DNA of 64,000 bases from positions 1 through 64,000 of the forward strand of contig JBCFYV010000914.1 of the NCBI GenBank assembly GCA_039000515.1, read 5' to 3'. The stretch's first letter is position 1. The number at the start of each line of letters is the position of its first letter. The notes under the pieces are model-generated. The model saw only the letters and a program-made list of their open reading frames with translations. It had not been told where the DNA came from and did no database searches. Shown piece by piece: positions 11,601 through 20,960 of this stretch. The DNA comes from Timema cristinae (Eukaryota > Arthropoda > Insecta > Phasmatodea > Timematidae). Made by a program: the position numbers and the translations under genes.

Positions 11601-12682
11601 GTTGTGTGTATAAAACCTTAAATAGCCTAGGCCTATTTCATAATTTGACAGAGGAAAAAATAAAGAATCCTGCCCTCACCGCATACTAGATCAGAATAAT
11701 CTTTTATGCAATTAATATCTGGTCAAATAATTTATTAACTGAACTTAACCTAAAGTCTAATTACATTTAAAGACTAGTTATTTCCATGCAAAGATGTCAT
11801 TGTGTGTATTCTGATAGAGAAATTTTAATTAATCAATTATTTAACACATTGATCAAAATATTAAACAGCTGATGTTTTTTGGACTTATGGAATTAATTTA
11901 ACACTGCAATGTAGACTTAAGGTTGTTGGGTTGTTGTTTTTTTTAAATCTCTAAAGGAAATGTAAATGTTTTCTACCCTTTAGTTTAAAATAATGTTGTA
12001 TAACTTATGTTATAAAGTAAGCCTACAAACTAACCTAACACAACACCTCTTCTATGTCTGAGAAAATAAAATGTTAAGTTAGGGTGGGTGTATAATCCTG
12101 CATTTATTTATAGTCTAGTTATTTTTAATCATGGTGTACATGTTGGAAAGAAATGGTAACCAGCATTGTGTGAATATGGTAAGCTGAAGATCTTTTAGTC
12201 AGCTAACCAATTAACTAAATATTAGCCCATAACCTTAACGAGTAATGGGACGGGGTACTAAAAATATGTAATCATAGAAAAATATTTTATCATTCTTTAT
12301 AGTGTGTAAAATATTATTTATAGCTAACATTTTCTGGTAGTATTTTAGAAAAATGTTTTTTTTTAATAAACTACTTGTGAATTTATACGAGGGCCTATAG
12401 CTACTCCAAATAAAAAATCTCGTGTCTTGGCATGAAGAACCCCGCTCCCCCCTCTTCAACCAATGCTGGATAGGCCTACACAATACTAAATGTTTGTGTA
12501 TGGCCTTGTCATGGTGCAAATAAAGTGTTTATTATTTATTCACAAAGTTAAAACAAACGGCTTATTACCAACCGAAATTCATCTTGGTGAATGCTCATTG
12601 GCACAGTGATGCACAGCGAAAGTATAAGAGCGACGACATATCCAGCAATTTGACTCAACAAAAGCACATTTGTCAAAGCCAT
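5357..12682 (-). CDS. TMEM179: TMEM179-like four-pass membrane protein gene, four exons
   Basis: Coding exons on the minus strand are 12682-12573, 11115-10939, 10843-10715 and 5657-5357. Phases agree throughout (110, 177, 129 and 301 nt), giving 239 codons including the stop, or 238 residues; the vertebrate TMEM179 proteins I know are about 230-235 residues. Family marks are an FRGHCLLF segment after the first membrane span, a C-terminal-half SCEVAVGK and TAQFGAWASWACWVGL, and four hydrophobic segments at roughly residues 7-28, 72-92, 100-125 and 165-187. The start is the ATG at 12682 in good context (GAAAATGG). TMEM179 proteins are multi-pass membrane proteins of unclear molecular role, so function is not assigned. 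Introns are 1457, 95 and 5057 nt; the last is filled with transposons. Exon 1 needs a weak GTTGGT donor to keep frame. Confidence 0.88.
5707..5945 (+). repeat. tRNA-derived SINE (copy 2), in intron 3 of TMEM179-like gene
   Basis: The 5' part resembles a tRNA with pol III A- and B-box sequence (GGTCTAAGG; GAGTTTGAATCTCAG). It is followed by a body with TTTCCACTCTTC and GCATAATTAG, then a tail ending near CAGTAATATAATAAATAAA. The same order occurs at 13920-14157 (minus) and 18169-18411 (plus), which defines the family. It lies in an intron, antisense to the gene. Confidence 0.75.
6340..8558 (+). mobile_element. piggyBac-family DNA transposon with TTAA duplications
   Basis: Both ends are visible: TTAA at 6336-6339 precedes CCTTTTCACTGTAACC, and the far end reads in reverse complement CCCTTTCACTGTCATG before TTAA at 8559-8562. 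TTAA duplication and CCY termini are diagnostic of piggyBac. The 2219-bp element carries one transposase gene on the plus strand. It sits in intron 3 of the TMEM179-like gene, on the opposite strand to that gene. Confidence 0.92.
6570..8309 (+). pseudogene. piggyBac transposase (PGBD4-like), frameshifted
   Basis: Starts at ATG 6570 (MAWRGKQTK) with an acidic N-terminus, then the DDE/D catalytic core: CIDESLVPFKGRL (Asp codon 7319-7321), FVDNWYTSP (Asp codon 7561-7563) and SVDQTDMM (Asp codons 7870-7872 and 7879-7881). All expected acidic residues are present. The C-terminus has the cysteine-rich zinc-binding domain (RCVVC-type CVVCS, then CTECDVGLCVVPCF), ending at 8309. The reading frame is broken near 6925, 7449, 8088, 8135 and 8221, several times beside T or A runs. 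It is therefore inactive as assembled, though recently decayed or partly misread. A PGBD4-type transposase is favoured over the moth piggyBac type because of the spacing and C-terminal motif. Confidence 0.88.
8563..9290. other. Intron 3 sequence without identified feature
   Basis: AT-rich intron sequence between the piggyBac and the tRNA-like segment. A CA-repeat (ACACACACAC) lies near 9137-9146. No coding region or repeat end was recognised. Confidence 0.5.
9292..9449 (+). repeat. tRNA-like SINE fragment, left part, interrupted by hAT
   Basis: TAGCTCAGTCGGTAGAGTG at 9303-9321 is a typical tRNA D-arm/A-box sequence. A degenerate B-box-like GGTTGAAAT follows about 40 nt later. It is too degenerate and too long to be a working tRNA gene. 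It ends at the target duplication of the hAT element that begins at 9450. Confidence 0.5.
9450..10523 (+). mobile_element. hAT (Charlie/ZBED-like) element, decayed
   Basis: Ends are CAGGAGTGTCAAACATA at the left and, read in reverse complement, CATGGGTGTCAAACTCA at the right. They are flanked by 8-bp duplications TTATAAGG (9442-9449) and TTATTAGG (10524-10531), one mismatch apart. Inside are relics of the transposase on the plus strand: a BED-type zinc finger region (TKRKIDKEFGYL, PTCLICN, about 9730-9850) and a C-terminal dimerisation-region relic with MNKSKLRSRL (about 10037). The middle of the gene is deleted. A C-run lies at 9580-9589. Confidence 0.8.
10524..10650 (+). repeat. Right part of the interrupted SINE-like segment
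   Basis: Sequence resuming after the hAT target duplication (GGCAAGCCTAGCAAGCTGG onward) appears to continue the tRNA-headed repeat on the left side of the hAT. The outer end is not defined. It abuts exon 3 of the TMEM179-like gene. Confidence 0.35.
10715..10843 (-). CDS. TMEM179: TMEM179-like exon 3
   Basis: Acceptor GTTTTAG and donor GTGAGT flank 129 nt encoding FLSAFVDVVGSIF, a long hydrophobic span, and LVWCEDMTKRFPS. The phase matches both neighbouring exons. Confidence 0.88.
10939..11115 (-). CDS. TMEM179: TMEM179-like exon 2
   Basis: Acceptor TTGTAG and donor GTAAGC flank 177 nt. It encodes the GHCLLFSTGTW motif, a probable extracellular or luminal loop with an NYT glycosylation sequon just before the second membrane span, and ends in LFLYKGTDS. 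Confidence 0.88.
11116..12572. other. Intron 1 of the TMEM179-like gene
   Basis: No coding region, RNA gene or transposon end was recognised in this AT-rich intron. Confidence 0.55.
12573..12682 (-). CDS. TMEM179: TMEM179-like exon 1
   Basis: Starts at the ATG at 12682 and codes for MALTNVLLLSQIAG followed by a hydrophobic span and the HQDEFR stretch that meets GHCLLF in exon 2. Frame and family similarity require the donor at 12572 (GTTGGT). A better-looking GTAATA four bases downstream would break the frame. Confidence 0.85.
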
Positions 12683-12875
12683 TTTCACTTCTCAACCCTT
12701 TCTAGAAGCTAGAAGCTTTGGGTCTTCGGTGGGAAAACATGAAATTTGAATATTTCTCAGTATTAATCCATTCACTTTATATTGAGCTAAATATAAACAT
12801 TCCTTAAGTTTAAGAACATCATTAGAAAGACATTTGACGATACAATTAATGACAGCTGAAGTTAAAATCCTTATC

Positions 12876-12896
12876 CATCACCACCACCACCACCAC
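12876..12896 (+). repeat. (CAC)n microsatellite
   Basis: A short run of CAC triplets (CATCACCACCACCACCACCA) upstream of the TMEM179-like start codon. Confidence 0.85.
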
Positions 12897-13545
12897 TGAA
12901 TTTAAAAAAAAAATCCTTTTTCACATCCGTTTATTCTAGTGTAAAACAGGCAATCCGCAGTGTACAAACATAAGAAATTTCTAACCAAATAGTTTGAATA
13001 CGCGTCTGGGCTACATGACTCGTAGCCCAGTTTGTAGAAAGACTAGCCAATACCAATGTACCGTTGGCCACGGGACGTCCGAATGTACTAATTTAGTGAT
13101 GGGCACAATCGAGTAAAAATAATCGAGTTACTCGATTGTGTTGTGTAATCGGTTGTACTCGATTCTTCCGGGATTACTCGGTCCTTGTTATTCTTTTATT
13201 TACTCTTTTCTTACCAGCTGAGTGAGAATCGACCTTATAGACTGGACGTTTACCATGCTATTTCCATTTAAAAGGCATATTCCCTTAGAGCTCATTTTTC
13301 ACCAACAGTTTCTGCCGCTACGCAAAAATGACCCTTAATGGTTTAAATGTTGCCCATGCATTTTCAATACAAAATACTCGCAGATGTAAAGTGCACAATC
13401 GAAAAGCATGCTAACTAAGGTTATAACATTTCCGATTCTTTTTAAAAGTACTCGATGAAAGTTACTCGATTCTTTTTACTCGCACCTCAGCAGTTTTATA
13501 TCCACAATCGGAACCAATTATTGTCTTTCTTAATTTATTGATTAC

Positions 13546-13919
13546 TAAATAGCTGTTGCCCGCGGCTTTGCTCGCGTGGAAGTTGATTATATACAAATAC
13601 GAAAATATACATATGTATTTACAGATTAATTTAAAATATTACGTTACGTTGATGACCATAACTTGACTTCAGATCAAAAATAATGCAAGTCCGATGCAAA
13701 CTTTCACCCCCTTTTTTATCCCTTATCAAATAAAATTTCCAAAATTCCTGAAACACGTATTTATTTGTTTTACGTCAATAACCGAAATACAAAATTTTGT
13801 TTATGTAACTTTCAAAATGACGGACTTTCATACATATTATCATCCCCTATTTTGACCCCTTTGGGGTGGAATTCTCTAAATTCCTTTATAAAACTGAATA
13901 TTTGATCGAAGATAACATA
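13546..13919. repeat. Dispersed arthropod repeat with CCCGCGGCTTTGCTCGCGTGG-type head
   Basis: Begins TAGCTGTTGCCCGCGGC, a signature I know from interspersed repeats of many arthropod genomes, followed by AT-rich sequence and a CCCCTATTTTGACCCC block. It is inserted in hAT copy A, because copy B lacks it. The class of element is uncertain. Confidence 0.5.
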
Positions 13920-14157
13920 TTTAAAAAAAATCACGTCGTACCGTCTGTTTAGGTTATACGCATATTGGAATTACTCTACTAGAGTGGGGATGAGGAGGGA
14001 AGCATTTTAGAGGTGATCTAACCGCATTTGCGTAGAAGAAGAGTGGGAAACCATTTAGGAACAAACCGTCCCAATAGACCCATCCAGGATTCGAGCCCCG
14101 CTCTCCCCGTCAACAGACCAGTCTAACACGAGAGTGAAGCCTTAGACCATCGGGCCT
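13920..14157 (-). repeat. tRNA-derived SINE (copy 3)
   Basis: Read on the minus strand it begins GGCCCGATGGTCTAAGGC, continues with GGGGCTCGAATCC (B box) and ends in AAACAGACGGTACGACG with an A-rich tail. It is the same family as 5707-5945 and 18169-18411, and is nested in hAT copy A. Confidence 0.78.
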
Positions 14158-14821
14158 CATAAGTAATGATAGCACAAATAAATGTTTTCTCTTTTAAAAA
14201 AGTACAATTATTATGAATTTATTTAGCAAGAATTTAAAAAGAAGTTTATTTTATTAAAAAGATTTAAAAAAATAGTTAATATTTTTTATTGTGAGACCTC
14301 TTAAAACGCATACTTTTGTATTGGACTGTACATGCAACATGAAACCTGAAGATAACACTGTCAGTGTCAACTGCCCCCTACAGGAAGAGATTATGGACTT
14401 GCTATTAGTATCGAATTCCATTGCAAGACTCCCGAGTAATGTTGTCCAACCGATTGCCATGGGACGATTCAAGTAGATGATTCGTTAAAAATTACTCGAG
14501 TAACTTTACTCGATTACTCGATTCTTTTTAAAGAGAATCGAATAATTACTCGATTGTGCCCATCACTAGTACTAATCGTACGGGAGCAGTTAAAGTGATA
14601 CACGAAGAAACGATGTCGACACAAGCTAGACCATGTGATAGACAACCAACCGGTAGACAAAATGAAAACCATTATTTGGAAGGCTGGGTGGGTCAAGTGG
14701 CCGTAGTGTAGAGATAGGTGATAAATCACTGACTGTGATTTTTTCACCGATACCATTTGATCACCTATACTCCCAGTGACTCGATCTCAATAGTATCGGT
14801 GATTGAGATATCAGTGGTCGC

Positions 14822-16555
14822 AAATACTCCATACTCGCATCAGATGGCAACAGTTACTCGAGCCACGGAGCGAGTATTGCTTCCTCGAAACATTCGAGTA
14901 AATACTCGCTTCGCGGCCCTTGTTATTCTTTTATTTTCTACCAGATAATTGAGAATCGACCTTATTGACTGGCATGTTTTACGTGCTTATTCAAAACACT
15001 TGATTTCGTAGAGCTAATTTTTCAAAAACAGTATTAGATTGCTACGTAAAAATGACTTTAATGGTTTTAATGTTTCATTCAAATGCGTTTTCAATACAAA
15101 ATATTTGTTTTTAATAACAAAATCGAAAAGCCTGCTTACTAAGCAAATCACATTTAGGATTATTTTTGAAGTTATACTTCTTTAGGCGCGTTATGAAAAA
15201 ATGATGAGAGTGAAATTTTAAGATGCGCGCGCATCACTGTAACACAAAAGTAACAGGTTGAAGGTAAACCGCTCACTAAGTCTCGAAAAAAAAAAAAGCT
15301 ACCAACAAAATAGAAATAGAACCTCTATTAGTCGCGCATGTTGGTACGCTCATAGAGAAATGTATACTGTGTTATTCCTTTCTCTATGGTACGCTCGTCG
15401 CCTCTGATCACTGTTTTCATATATAATATTTTTTATCCACATGTTTCTAGTTTCTACATTCACAACACGTGTTTTAGTTTCATACAAGTGCGAATTATAT
15501 ATGTGCTAATAAATTATATTCAGTAGTGATTTAAATTGAATATTTTGATTAATATTATTTACTATTGTAAATATTAGTGAAAAAAATTGTGCTTATTGAC
15601 TTTTATAGTGCTCCAATATAATTGAGGTTAACTATTCGTATGTATTATTTATTGATATAGATTAAAATATTATTATTTAACATAATTAATACTAAATATT
15701 ATCATTTTATTGTAATTAATTATTTGCATGCAATTAAAAACTATTTTTAATGATGCCAAAGAAGTAAACTTCTCGCGCGCGTACATAAGTACACACACCC
15801 TTTTTTTTTTAAAGTAAGCTACGAAAAAAAATCATGTATTCTTTTTTTCGGTGATCCTATCCCCAAAATCGCTAATAATAAATTAATATAAGTAACAAAA
15901 TAGAAAATATATAAATAAACCTTAATATTTACTATGCGTTTATGATGTCTAGTCATAGCCTAATCTAAAATTTATTTGCTTCTAATATATGTATACTTAA
16001 TCTACTATTAGATGTACGGTATTTAAAATAAAATAACACTACAATAATATAATATATGACCTGCATTCCAAACAATATTTCCTAAACCAATCGCCATTAT
16101 GTTATGTTCATTTTTAATATCACATAAATTTTAACTGTAGCAGATCAAATCACTAAATAAATTACACAATTACAAGAGTTTCTCATTGTACGTCAAATAA
16201 GTTTTAATATTGGTACACAAGTCTAACATAATGTTTGTTGGAACACTAATTTTGCCCAAATTACATAACATTTCACTATAAAATATTAATAACATATGTT
16301 TTGCTTTCTTTTCTTATCAACTGTATGAAACATCTTAAAACGCATACTTTTGTATTGACTGTACATTAGTCAGGCAACATGAAATCCAGACGAAACCTTG
16401 AAAGATTAGGTAGCTGTATGTCGATTGTCAATGTCAGTGCCGACAAGCACCCGAGTAATTAGTTTTCCTTCCAACCGATACTCATCGGACTATTCGAGTA
16501 AATACTAAATACCCAATACTCCATACTCGATTGTACTCGAATACTCGGACAGCAG
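14822..16555. repeat. Diverged ACTCGA-family segment, copy C, inside E2
   Basis: Blocks such as CTTGTTATTCTTTTATTTTC followed by GAGAATCGACCTTATTGACT (14918-14970) and AAAACGCATACTTTTGTATT (from about 16335) match copies A and B in order. Both borders carry AATACTCCATACTCG. The limits are approximate. Confidence 0.55.
15168..15772. repeat. Possible MITE with GAAGT..ACTTCTTT inverted ends
   Basis: The left end GAAGTTATACTTCTTTAGGC and the right end in reverse complement GAAGTTTACTTCTTTGGC are inverted repeats flanking AT-rich sequence that other members of the hAT family lack. A target duplication was not found. Confidence 0.4.
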
Positions 16556-17942
16556 CTAAATACTACCTTGACCGGGTTGAACGTGAAAAAATAAACATCC
16601 ATCAAAACAGTGACTACAGGTCACATGAAAAATCACTGGTATAAATCACCGTATTTAAAATCACATTCACCGATATCGTAAATCACGGTTTTGACCATCT
16701 CTACCGAGTGATGGTACAATCGAGTAGCTCGATTGTGTTGTGTAATCGGTATTACTCGAGTAACTTTACTCGGAGCTTGCTATTCTTTTATCTTCTCTTT
16801 TCTTATCAGCTAAGTGAGAATCGACCTTATTGGCTGGACTGTTTACCATGCTATTTCCATTTAAATGCTTTTTCCCTTAAGAGCTCATTTTTCACCAACA
16901 GTTTATGCTGCTAAGCAAAAATGACCCATTATGGTTTAAATTTTGAACGTGCATTTTCAATCCAAAATACTTGCAGATGTAAAGAAAGTACACAATCGAA
17001 AAACAAAGCAGCGTATCACATTTTCGATTCTTTAAGTACTCGAAGAAAGCTACTAGAATGTTTTACTCAGCACCTCTGTAGTTTTATTTCCACAATCGCA
17101 TGGACGAAACTAATTAGAGTAAGTTACAAAATAGAAAAAAAAGTTAAAACTGTTTTCACTTTTTAAAACGTACAATTGCTATAAATTTCTTTTAATATAA
17201 ATGCATAAATAAAAGTTTATTTTATTAAATAGAGCACTTTTTTTTAGACACTTTTTAAAACGGATACTTTAATATTGACTGCATGCAACATGAAACCAGA
17301 AAATAAGGGATGGAGGTCACTGTCAGTATCGACTGACTACTACAGGAAGCGATTATTGAAGAGCTATGAGTATCAAACCCCATTGAAAAACCCCGAGTAA
17401 TGTGGTCCAACCGATTGCCATGGGACTAGGATGGGTTGTGAAATCACAACCTGCTCCTCTGACGTCACATACACAACCTGTTCCTGACAGATGAACGGAG
17501 CTGTTCCTTTCTATCACTGGTCCACGGATCAAATTCACGCTGTAACAGCTCTGGAGTAAACTTGTTCCTCGTATCTCTGTCACAGGCAGCGCTGGAACAG
17601 GTCTAAAGTAACCTTGCTCCTCGTCTCTGTCATAGACAGCGCTGTAACATGTCCGGGGCTACCGTGTTCCTTTATGCTCCGGAAATATTTTGGAGCAATC
17701 GTACAGTAGAAAGGAAGTAGATACTTTGTGTTCTTGTTAGAGCACTGAGATCAGGTCCGGCGCAACCTTACTTATCCTTTATATAGGCCTAGCTTAGAGA
17801 TGGTTTGGAGAGTCACAAATGAGTGTTGAAGGGGAAAGCTTTCGTAGTACAAAACATTATTTCCACAATGCAAGCACAGAATGAAATGTATTTTCACAAT
17901 AAATTGTTAAGGGACCCACTTGGTGGTAAAATAATTTAAGGC

Positions 17943-18168
17943 AAGGGTCAGCAATCTACTGACTGACTGATTTTATCTAGCCCACAAAGTATTTAGCAAA
18001 CAAACAATTTGTTAAAAAAAATGGACTTAATATCTAATTACTAATTAGGAAATGTAAAATTGAACTTTTTTTTTTTGCTCTAAATTTTTTTGCTTTACTT
18101 TTTTTCAAATTAGCCAAATTTTTTTAAAATCCATAAAGCCCGCGATATCAAAAAGGTTGCAAATATCT
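17943..18168. repeat. Probable hAT MITE remnant
   Basis: The segment begins CAAGGGTCAGCAATCTAC and ends AAAAAGGTTGCAAATATCTGG. These resemble hAT termini of the CAGNGGTNNNCAACCT type in opposite orientation, with AT-rich filler and GCCCGCGATATC near the right end. The target duplication is unclear. Confidence 0.4.
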
Positions 18169-18411
18169 GGTCTCTGGCTTCACTCTCACACTAGAATGGA
18201 CTGCTGATGACAGGGAGATTGAGGTTCGATTCCAGTTGAGTGCACTGAGGGTGATTTTTCCTTAACGTTTTCAACTCTCATTCCAAACAAATGTGGGTGC
18301 ACTTCTTCTAGAATCAACCATCTTCATCCCTAATCCCGGCATAACACATTGGCATAATTAGCGCAAATGCGTATAGCCCGAACGGGCAGTAGACGCGGCG
18401 CTAAAAAAAAA
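18169..18411 (+). repeat. tRNA-derived SINE (copy 4)
   Basis: Starts within the tRNA-like head (GGTCTCTGGCTTCACTCTC), has a B box GAGGTTCGATTCCAG, the shared body (CCTAATCCCGGCATAAC, TTGGCATAATTAGCGC) and ends GCGCTAAAAAAAAA. It is the best-preserved tail of the family in the window. Confidence 0.8.
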
Positions 18412-18602
18412 CGAGGCTGGGAGTAGGTACGAATATAGTAACTGTGACAAAAAGGAACAGGTCGAGTGTTGGAGCAGTAACAGATTGCTCCTGTCCCACT
18501 AAAGGAGCAGTTTTTTCCCATCCCTACATGGACAATTCGAGTAGATGATTCGTTAAAAATTACTCGAGTAATGACTCGATTGTGCCCATCACTAAGTGGC
18601 CG

Positions 18603-19000
18603 ATATGACTTGGACCATAGATAAGGGAGTAGACGTGGACCAACTGCTAGACAAGCTAATCTATAGGAGTACAAAGTGATAGACAATATAGCTATCGACA
18701 TGAGGGGACCAACTACTCAGCAAACTTTGATATCATCCAGTTAAGAGTGGGCTAAGTGACAGAACAGTTAATTCAATATACGATTGTCCTTATTTACACT
18801 CAAATAATTTTCCCCCCAACCCGTCAGCTTAACCATCACACTTCTTGACATATTTTTGTAGGGTTTGCTAAAGTAAAAATGTAGAAAAAAATAACTCGAA
18901 CTAATGATGACCTTATAAAAGAATATCACGAATTGAACAATCGCAATTAATTCTGCAACGCGGCTTCAACATTAAAGAACAGTGAGCGCTGGTCCACACG
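18603..19000. other. Unassigned sequence between hAT copy B and the 19007 element
   Basis: No gene or repeat end was recognised. Short frames lack codon bias or motifs. Confidence 0.5.
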
Positions 19001-19006
19001 TATGAA

Positions 19007-19368
19007 CCAAGGCCGTAGCCGGTTTTTTTGGTGGGTTCAAACCCCCCGCGAAATTTTATGAACAAAATATATTTGGCTTTACTTATGGTTCAAACAATAT
19101 CAAAATTAAGATGCAAATACAAATTAGGGGCTATATTACCATAAAAAGCACATCAGAGAGCTTCTAGAGGTGTTAAATATTTAGAAATTTTCCAAGTCTT
19201 CAGCAGCTAGGGGGTTATTTTACCATCATACAAACACTTCAGCGAGCGTCTAGAACTGTTTATCATTTATAATTATTTCTAGCTTCCAGCAATTGGGGGA
19301 TGTGCGTACGACCCCCCCTACCACCCCCCCCCCTCCCCAACGAAATTATTGGCTGGTTACGGCATTGG
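19007..19368. mobile_element. Short non-autonomous DNA transposon, TATGAA duplication
   Basis: The left end CCAAGGCCGTAGCCGG and the right end in reverse complement CCAATGCCGTAACCAGCC are inverted repeats. TATGAA flanks both sides (19001-19006 and 19369-19374). The interior is C/G-run rich at both ends (CCCCCC tracts at 19309-19335) with no coding potential. The superfamily is not determined. Confidence 0.65.
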
Positions 19369-19374
19369 TATGAA

Positions 19375-20119
19375 CTATCTTATTTTTACATTAATAGATA
19401 GGAAGTGAGTAGGGTATAATTTAGAGAAAATATACCCACTTTTCCATGAAGAAAGAGTTGAAAACCATTGAGTAAAAATTCCTTAGTGGCCTTTATTAAA
19501 ACTTGAAATTTGACAACAGTTTTAAAATAGTAAGTAAAATTAGTAGCCGGCAATAAGCAACTGTAAAAAGGATTTTTATTGTTTTTCAAAGCGATATCTA
19601 TCCTGTATATCTAGTGCTACATATGTTTAATATTTGGCACAAGGTAATACCTACTAGAGAGTTACTACCCGTTCTGGTTATAAGCCTATATACTAGCAAC
19701 GCTAAGTTTAAGGACCGGCTGGTAAGCGGGGTGGGTGGTAATAGGATGGATGGGTTCAACACGGTCATGATCGAGCCAGACTACCTCTTGCTCAGTATGG
19801 ATACAGGAAGCCTTATGGCTGAAAAGAGGTAAGATTACAGGATGGGGACTGAAAGTTGTGCAGATCAAAGCTGGGGGGTAGGAGACTGGGAGGAGGGAGG
19901 GGAACGATTGGCCGGCATGGTAAGTGAAAAGGATGAAGGCTGGGAGGAAAATACCTGATAGAGGCTGGAATATAGACTCAAGGGAGGAGGGGGGCTGCAA
20001 GGGTCAGAACGACAAATATAGTGACATAAGGTACTCTTGTGTAATTAAGAGACTGTTAAAGTTAGGTTAGGCTAGGTTAGCTTAGAGGAGAAAGTGATCC
20101 ACCCTATTCAATGTTAACC
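19375..20119. other. Unassigned stretch with a TTAGG-like short run
   Basis: No gene recognised. AGTTAGGTTAGGCTAGGTTA near 20056-20075 resembles arthropod telomere-type pentamers, but is far too short and irregular to be a telomeric tract. Confidence 0.45.
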
Positions 20120-20439
20120 TTATGGTGCGTTTACACGAGGCCAGTTGATAGAGAGAGCCGACTGTCTTCTTGTGGACAGCACTGGCTTGATTTTTCGGGC
20201 AAGTTACGACTGGACTGGCCAGGCAGGTCGACATACCCAAGGATTAGGATTTGAGCCAGTTGGTCGAGTCAGTGGCTTCCCCCACCACTATATTTCTTGA
20301 CTGGTGTCTCAACCGGTGACTTGTGAACGGTCCCCGGTTCTACTGTCCCATAACAAGCTAGTTTTAATCAGCGCGTTATAGCGGGTTAAAGTAGCAGTGT
20401 GCATTTTATTTATCCTCAAGAGTTTTTAAACTGTTTTTG

Positions 20440-20768
20440 ATGGAACGTACAAAGTGGACTGAGGAAATGACTCTGACATTCATTGAATTCTACAAAGATA
20501 GAGAAGTTTTGTGGAACCTGTTCCATCATTTGTATAAGAACAAAAACGCAAGTGACTCCGAATTACGGGAAATTGTGTCCGAAATAAAAATTGAAGGTTT
20601 TGATGTAGCCGATGTCAAAACAAAAATAAAAACATTGCGGACTAGTGAAGCGGGGAGCTAGTGAAAATAGAGAGAACTGAAAGATCAGGGTGTGGTTCAG
20701 ATGTTGTTTATGTGCCTGTTTTGAAATGGTTCAACGTGATAAAGGAGATCATGGACAAGGGAGTTTGA
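20440..20768 (+). pseudogene. MADF/Myb-like DNA-binding protein of a Harbinger element
   Basis: Starts MERTKWTEEMTLTFIEFYKD and continues through VLWNLFHHLYKNK, the pattern of an N-terminal MADF (Adf-1/Myb-SANT-like) domain. A frame change near 20645 separates this from the second half, which reads ELVKIERTERSGCGSD then VYVPVLKWFNVIKEI to a stop at 20766-20768; the SG.GSD.VYVP..W. signature is typical of the MADF C-terminal part. In PIF/Harbinger transposons such a protein helps transposase recognise DNA and enter the nucleus. About 109 codons survive. The gene is broken as assembled. Confidence 0.65.
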
Positions 20769-20960
20769 AAATAAACACATTTAGCAATCTGGTAAGTGCA
20801 TGTATTTATTTATAAAATAGTTTTTTTAAACAAATAATTGTTGTCATGAAAATTGACATATGTATATATTTTTTTAAATATACCCTATTTAAGAATTTTA
20901 GAATTGACAAAAACTTCACTAGTGTACCATTTTATTTTGCCATGGGACAGCAGAATCTTT

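Larger units (their letters stand above)
13093..14568. mobile_element. Non-autonomous hAT element, copy A of an ACTCGA-rich family
   Basis: Left end TTAGTGATGGGCACAATCG and right end (reverse complement) TAGTGATGGGCACAATCG form terminal inverted repeats, flanked by perfect 8-bp duplications GTACTAAT (13085-13092 and 14569-14576), as expected for hAT. Subterminal regions are crowded with ACTCGA/TCGAGT. No transposase is present. About 600 bp near the middle (13546-14157) is absent from copy B and consists of two later insertions. Confidence 0.88.
14709..16703. mobile_element. hAT-like element E2 nested in the left tip of copy B
   Basis: Ends are TAGAGATAGGTGAT at the left and, in reverse complement, TAGAGATGGTCAAAA at the right, each followed by GTGATTT and a CACCGATA motif. 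Flanks are CCGTAGTG (14701-14708) and CCGAGTG (16704-16710), an 8-bp duplication with one lost base. It contains a diverged ACTCGA-family segment (copy C) and an AT-rich core but no transposase frame. Confidence 0.75.
17427..18526. mobile_element. hAT-like element F nested in copy B
   Basis: Ends TAGGATGGGTTGTG and (reverse complement) TAGGGATGGGAAAAAACT are inverted repeats. Flanks CATGGGAC (17419-17426) and CATGGAC (18527-18533) form an 8-bp duplication with one base lost, exactly interrupting a sequence that is continuous in copy A. TGYTCCT/AGGAGCA motifs recur near both ends. There is no transposase; a further repeat and a SINE lie inside. Confidence 0.75.
14704..18594. mobile_element. 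Non-autonomous hAT element, copy B, twice interrupted
   Basis: The left terminus TAGTG (14704-14708) is separated from the rest of its own end (AGTGATGG, from 16707) by a second hAT element. The right end is GATTGTGCCCATCACTA. Perfect 8-bp duplications AGTGGCCG flank the whole (14696-14703 and 18595-18602). Its body, 16711-17418 and 18534-18594, is clearly related to copy A. No transposase is encoded. Confidence 0.85.

Noticed and set aside
20056..20080. TTAGG-like run as a telomere tract
   Set aside because: Only about three irregular units, 4 kb from the array and not at an end; such short runs are common in arthropod DNA.
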